Below, piece by piece: positions 13,127-14,505 of a DNA stretch of 14,505 nucleotides. This DNA comes from JAVKBW01 sp964352715 (lineage in GTDB: Bacteria > Pseudomonadota > Alphaproteobacteria > UBA8366 > Aestuariispiraceae): contig CAYGSU010000086.1 of assembly GCA_964352715.1 (NCBI GenBank), positions 1 to 14,505 on the forward strand. Direction: 5' to 3'. Position 1 is the first letter of the stretch, and every line of letters starts with the position of its first letter. A program made the position numbers and the translations under genes. Under the pieces are notes generated by a model that saw only the letters and a list, made by a program, of their open reading frames with translations, did not search any database and was not told the origin of the DNA.

Positions 13127-13160
13127 AAGGCCCTGCCAACATACCGGCGGGGCCTTTTTT
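13127..13160 (+). terminator. Rho-independent terminator of the peroxiredoxin transcript
   Basis: AAGGCCC-T-GCC (from 13127) pairs with GGC-G-GGGCCTT around a short AACATACC loop and is followed by six T ending at 13160. This is a textbook intrinsic terminator reading on the plus strand. Its T run overlaps the stop codon of the convergent LysR gene (13159-13161), so the minus-strand message runs into its complement. Confidence 0.85.
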
Positions 13161-13752
13161 ACAGGATGCGAGATAACGCCTGTAACAACAGCCGGTGTTC
13201 ACGACAACCGGCGAGACCCGGCATCACCGCCAGCGTCGCTTCCTGTGTCTCGCCATCGGCATCGGCATAGTCAAGCTGATCGAGATGCAGGCCCGGATGG
13301 GATTTGATGCGCGGGCGCAGAAGCGCATCGAGACTGCCGCCGGGCAGCCTGTCGAGATCGCCGGCCGCGCTGACGACGGCCACGAATCCCTGCCGTTCGC
13401 GGTCCTGCAATTCGCCGATCCGGTCATGAACATCCGCGCCGAGCTCCGGCGCAACGCCCAGCCGAAGCTTCCGGCCCCGCAGCGTCTCCGATACCTTGTC
13501 GGTGGCGCCGGATATCACCTCGAATGCGGCGCTGACGGAATCCAGATAGGTTTCGCCCTCGGCCGTCAGCGCAAGACCGCGCGGCAACCGTTTGAACAGC
13601 GCAATACCCAGCGCCTCTTCCAGCGCCTTCACCTGCTGGCTGACAGCCCCCGCCGTCACGCACAGCTCGTTCGCGGCGTGTTTGAAACTCAGGTGCCGGG
13701 CGGCGGCTTCGAAGGCGCGCAACCCGTTCAGGGAAGGCAGGCGGTATGTCAT
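13159..13752 (-). CDS. Short LysR-family regulator with a reduced effector domain
   Basis: From the ATG at 13752 (MTYRLPSLNGLRAFE) the protein is 197 residues, against about 290-310 for the family. The HTH is complete and GcvA-like (EAAARHLSFKHAANELCVTA, GAVSQQVKALEEALGIALFK, RLPRGLALTAEGE). After the linker helix only one short alpha/beta segment follows (RKLRLGVAPELGADVHDRIG) and then a brief ending (ATLAVMPGLAGCREHRLLLQ). The second half of the usual two-lobed effector domain appears to be missing. The frame ends cleanly next to a terminator, so it is not simply cut by a frameshift. It may be an internally deleted but working DNA-binding protein, or a decaying gene. It is divergent from the ATC-hydrolase-like gene and is probably its regulator. 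Confidence 0.8.
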   Translation of the reverse strand: MTYRLPSLNGLRAFEAAARHLSFKHAANELCVTAGAVSQQVKALEEALGIALFKRLPRGLALTAEGETYLDSVSAAFEVISGATDKVSETLRGRKLRLGVAPELGADVHDRIGELQDRERQGFVAVVSAAGDLDRLPGGSLDALLRPRIKSHPGLHLDQLDYADADGETQEATLAVMPGLAGCREHRLLLQALSRIL

Positions 13753-13899
13753 TTGGCGGTTATCTAAGCAGATAGAGTACGGTTTATACACAATAGATTT
13801 TCTGCGGTGAACCCGCAGGAATGGTGGTTTGCGGGAAGCCTGGCCGTGTGAAATTTTCGCACCCTGTCGAACAGCCACAAACAAACAGGAGCAACCCGC
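13753..13899. promoter_or_regulatory. Divergent control region of the short LysR and ATC-hydrolase-like genes
   Basis: TATCT (13761-13765) and AGATA (13770-13774) form a perfect short dyad close to the LysR start, of LysR-box type. CTGCGG (13802-13807) and CCGCAG (13813-13818) form a second hairpin. AGGAG at 13887-13891 is the ribosome binding site for the plus-strand gene. Promoter boxes are not clear. Confidence 0.4.
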
Positions 13900-14385
13900 A
13901 TGGAAAAGAAACAGCCCAACCCCGAGGTTATCGATGCGATCAAGGGCCGCGGCAAACTGTATCTGACGGTTTTCCGGGAACTCTCGGAACGCTACGGTCA
14001 GGATGAAGCCATCAGCGTGATGCGCGCCGCCAGCAAATCCATCGGCGCCGATGACGGCAAGGCGCTCGCCCGTTTCGCGCCCCGCGATTTTGCGGGCATG
14101 GCCAAATGCTATGCGATGGCCCCGGGTAACGGTGTCACCTATTCGACCGAGATCAGGCAGCTCGATGACACCTGTGTCGAATTCAAGAATATGTCATGCC
14201 CGTTGAAGCAGTCATGGGTCGATGCCGGCTGCGCCGACGAGGAAATCTGCACCCTGCTGTATTGCGCCTCGGCCTATGACCAGGCGGTCTACGAAAACGC
14301 GGGCTTCGCCTACGAACATGAAATGTGGGCGCCGGGCAAGGACGGCTGCTGCCGCTCCAGACTGACGGAGAAAGTACCGGCCTGA
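13900..14385 (+). CDS. L-2-amino-thiazoline-4-carboxylic acid hydrolase family protein
   Basis: This is a 161-residue protein matching the ATC-hydrolase-like family by its conserved segments: FKNMSCPLKQSWVDAG (C100), DEEICTLLYCASAYDQAVYE (C117, C122) and MWAPGKDGCCRSRL (C150, C151). The N-terminal half is helical with GRGKLYLTVFRELSERYG. The named activity opens the thiazoline ring of L-2-amino-delta2-thiazoline-4-carboxylate on the bacterial route to L-cysteine, but most family members are uncharacterised. The cysteine-rich second half is a family feature. No signal peptide. The ATG has AGGAG nearby, and the gene is divergent from a short LysR gene, the usual arrangement for a regulated single enzyme. 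Family fairly sure; substrate unproven. Confidence 0.8.
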   Translation: MEKKQPNPEVIDAIKGRGKLYLTVFRELSERYGQDEAISVMRAASKSIGADDGKALARFAPRDFAGMAKCYAMAPGNGVTYSTEIRQLDDTCVEFKNMSCPLKQSWVDAGCADEEICTLLYCASAYDQAVYENAGFAYEHEMWAPGKDGCCRSRLTEKVPA

Positions 14386-14446
14386 CGATCGCACGGCTCG
14401 CATGGCCGGCACACGGGCGGGTGCAAGCGGCCCGATCACCCTGACT

Positions 14447-14505
14447 CTACGTGACGGCGACCTGAAGCACGATGGCGCCGCCATAGATGGCAAGCAGGGT
14501 CAGGC
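14447..14505 (-). CDS. C-terminal end of a membrane protein, cut by window edge
   Basis: The minus-strand frame from 14503 to a TAG at 14447-14449 reads LTLLAIYGGAIVLQVAVT, a strongly hydrophobic stretch typical of a last transmembrane helix. The rest of the gene lies beyond the window, and nothing more can be said about its function. It is convergent with the ATC-hydrolase-like gene, leaving about 60 bp between them. Confidence 0.45.
   Translation of the reverse strand, partial: LTLLAIYGGAIVLQVAVT

Overview
This is GC-rich, densely packed chromosomal DNA with short intergenic gaps, many 4-bp ATGA/TTGA gene overlaps and GC-rich REP-like repeats. The protein repertoire and codon choice suggest an alphaproteobacterium, possibly a marine or Rhodospirillales-type heterotroph; this is inference and no rRNA or marker gene is present. 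There are two 100-N assembly gaps (1353-1452 and 5164-5263). No rRNA, tRNA, CRISPR array, transposase or phage gene was seen.

Region 1 (1-5331) is catabolic. It opens with the 3' part of a PhyH-family Fe(II)/2-oxoglutarate dioxygenase followed directly by a small cupin. Convergent to these, on the minus strand, is a beta-propeller glycosidase-like gene broken by the first gap, preceded by an overlapping LysR regulator. Divergent from that regulator is a tightly coupled three-gene operon. Its first gene is a gamma-butyrobetaine-hydroxylase-like dioxygenase that keeps an aromatic cage for a trimethylammonium group. Its second is a PhnZ-type HD-domain diiron oxygenase with every expected ligand. 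Its third is a ureidoglycolate-lyase-like cupin. The first pair matches the TmpA/TmpB route, in which 2-(trimethylammonio)ethylphosphonate is hydroxylated and then cleaved to glycine betaine and phosphate. The third gene has no assigned place in that route and is the most interesting unknown here. The second gap lies in this third gene and looks like an assembly artefact, because its two flanks carry the same 55 bases.

Region 2 (5332-5553) holds two copies of an 88-bp repeat rich in dyads. Region 3 (5554-8981) is a LysR regulator divergent from wrbA, a glutathionyl-hydroquinone reductase gene and a pirin gene, which together look like a quinone/electrophile defence cassette. A strong inverted repeat lies in the divergent promoter region.

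Region 4 (8982-12252) holds a PilZ-domain gene and then a coupled operon chaC-msrB-TPR/glycosyltransferase-like, the last gene probably starting at TTG. Region 5 (12253-14505) has a 1-Cys-type peroxiredoxin gene, three stacked hairpins ending in a good rho-independent terminator, an unusually short LysR regulator, a divergent gene of the L-2-amino-thiazoline-4-carboxylate hydrolase family, and the C-terminal end of a minus-strand membrane protein. From about 6.5 kb onward most enzymes concern thiols, quinones or peroxides.
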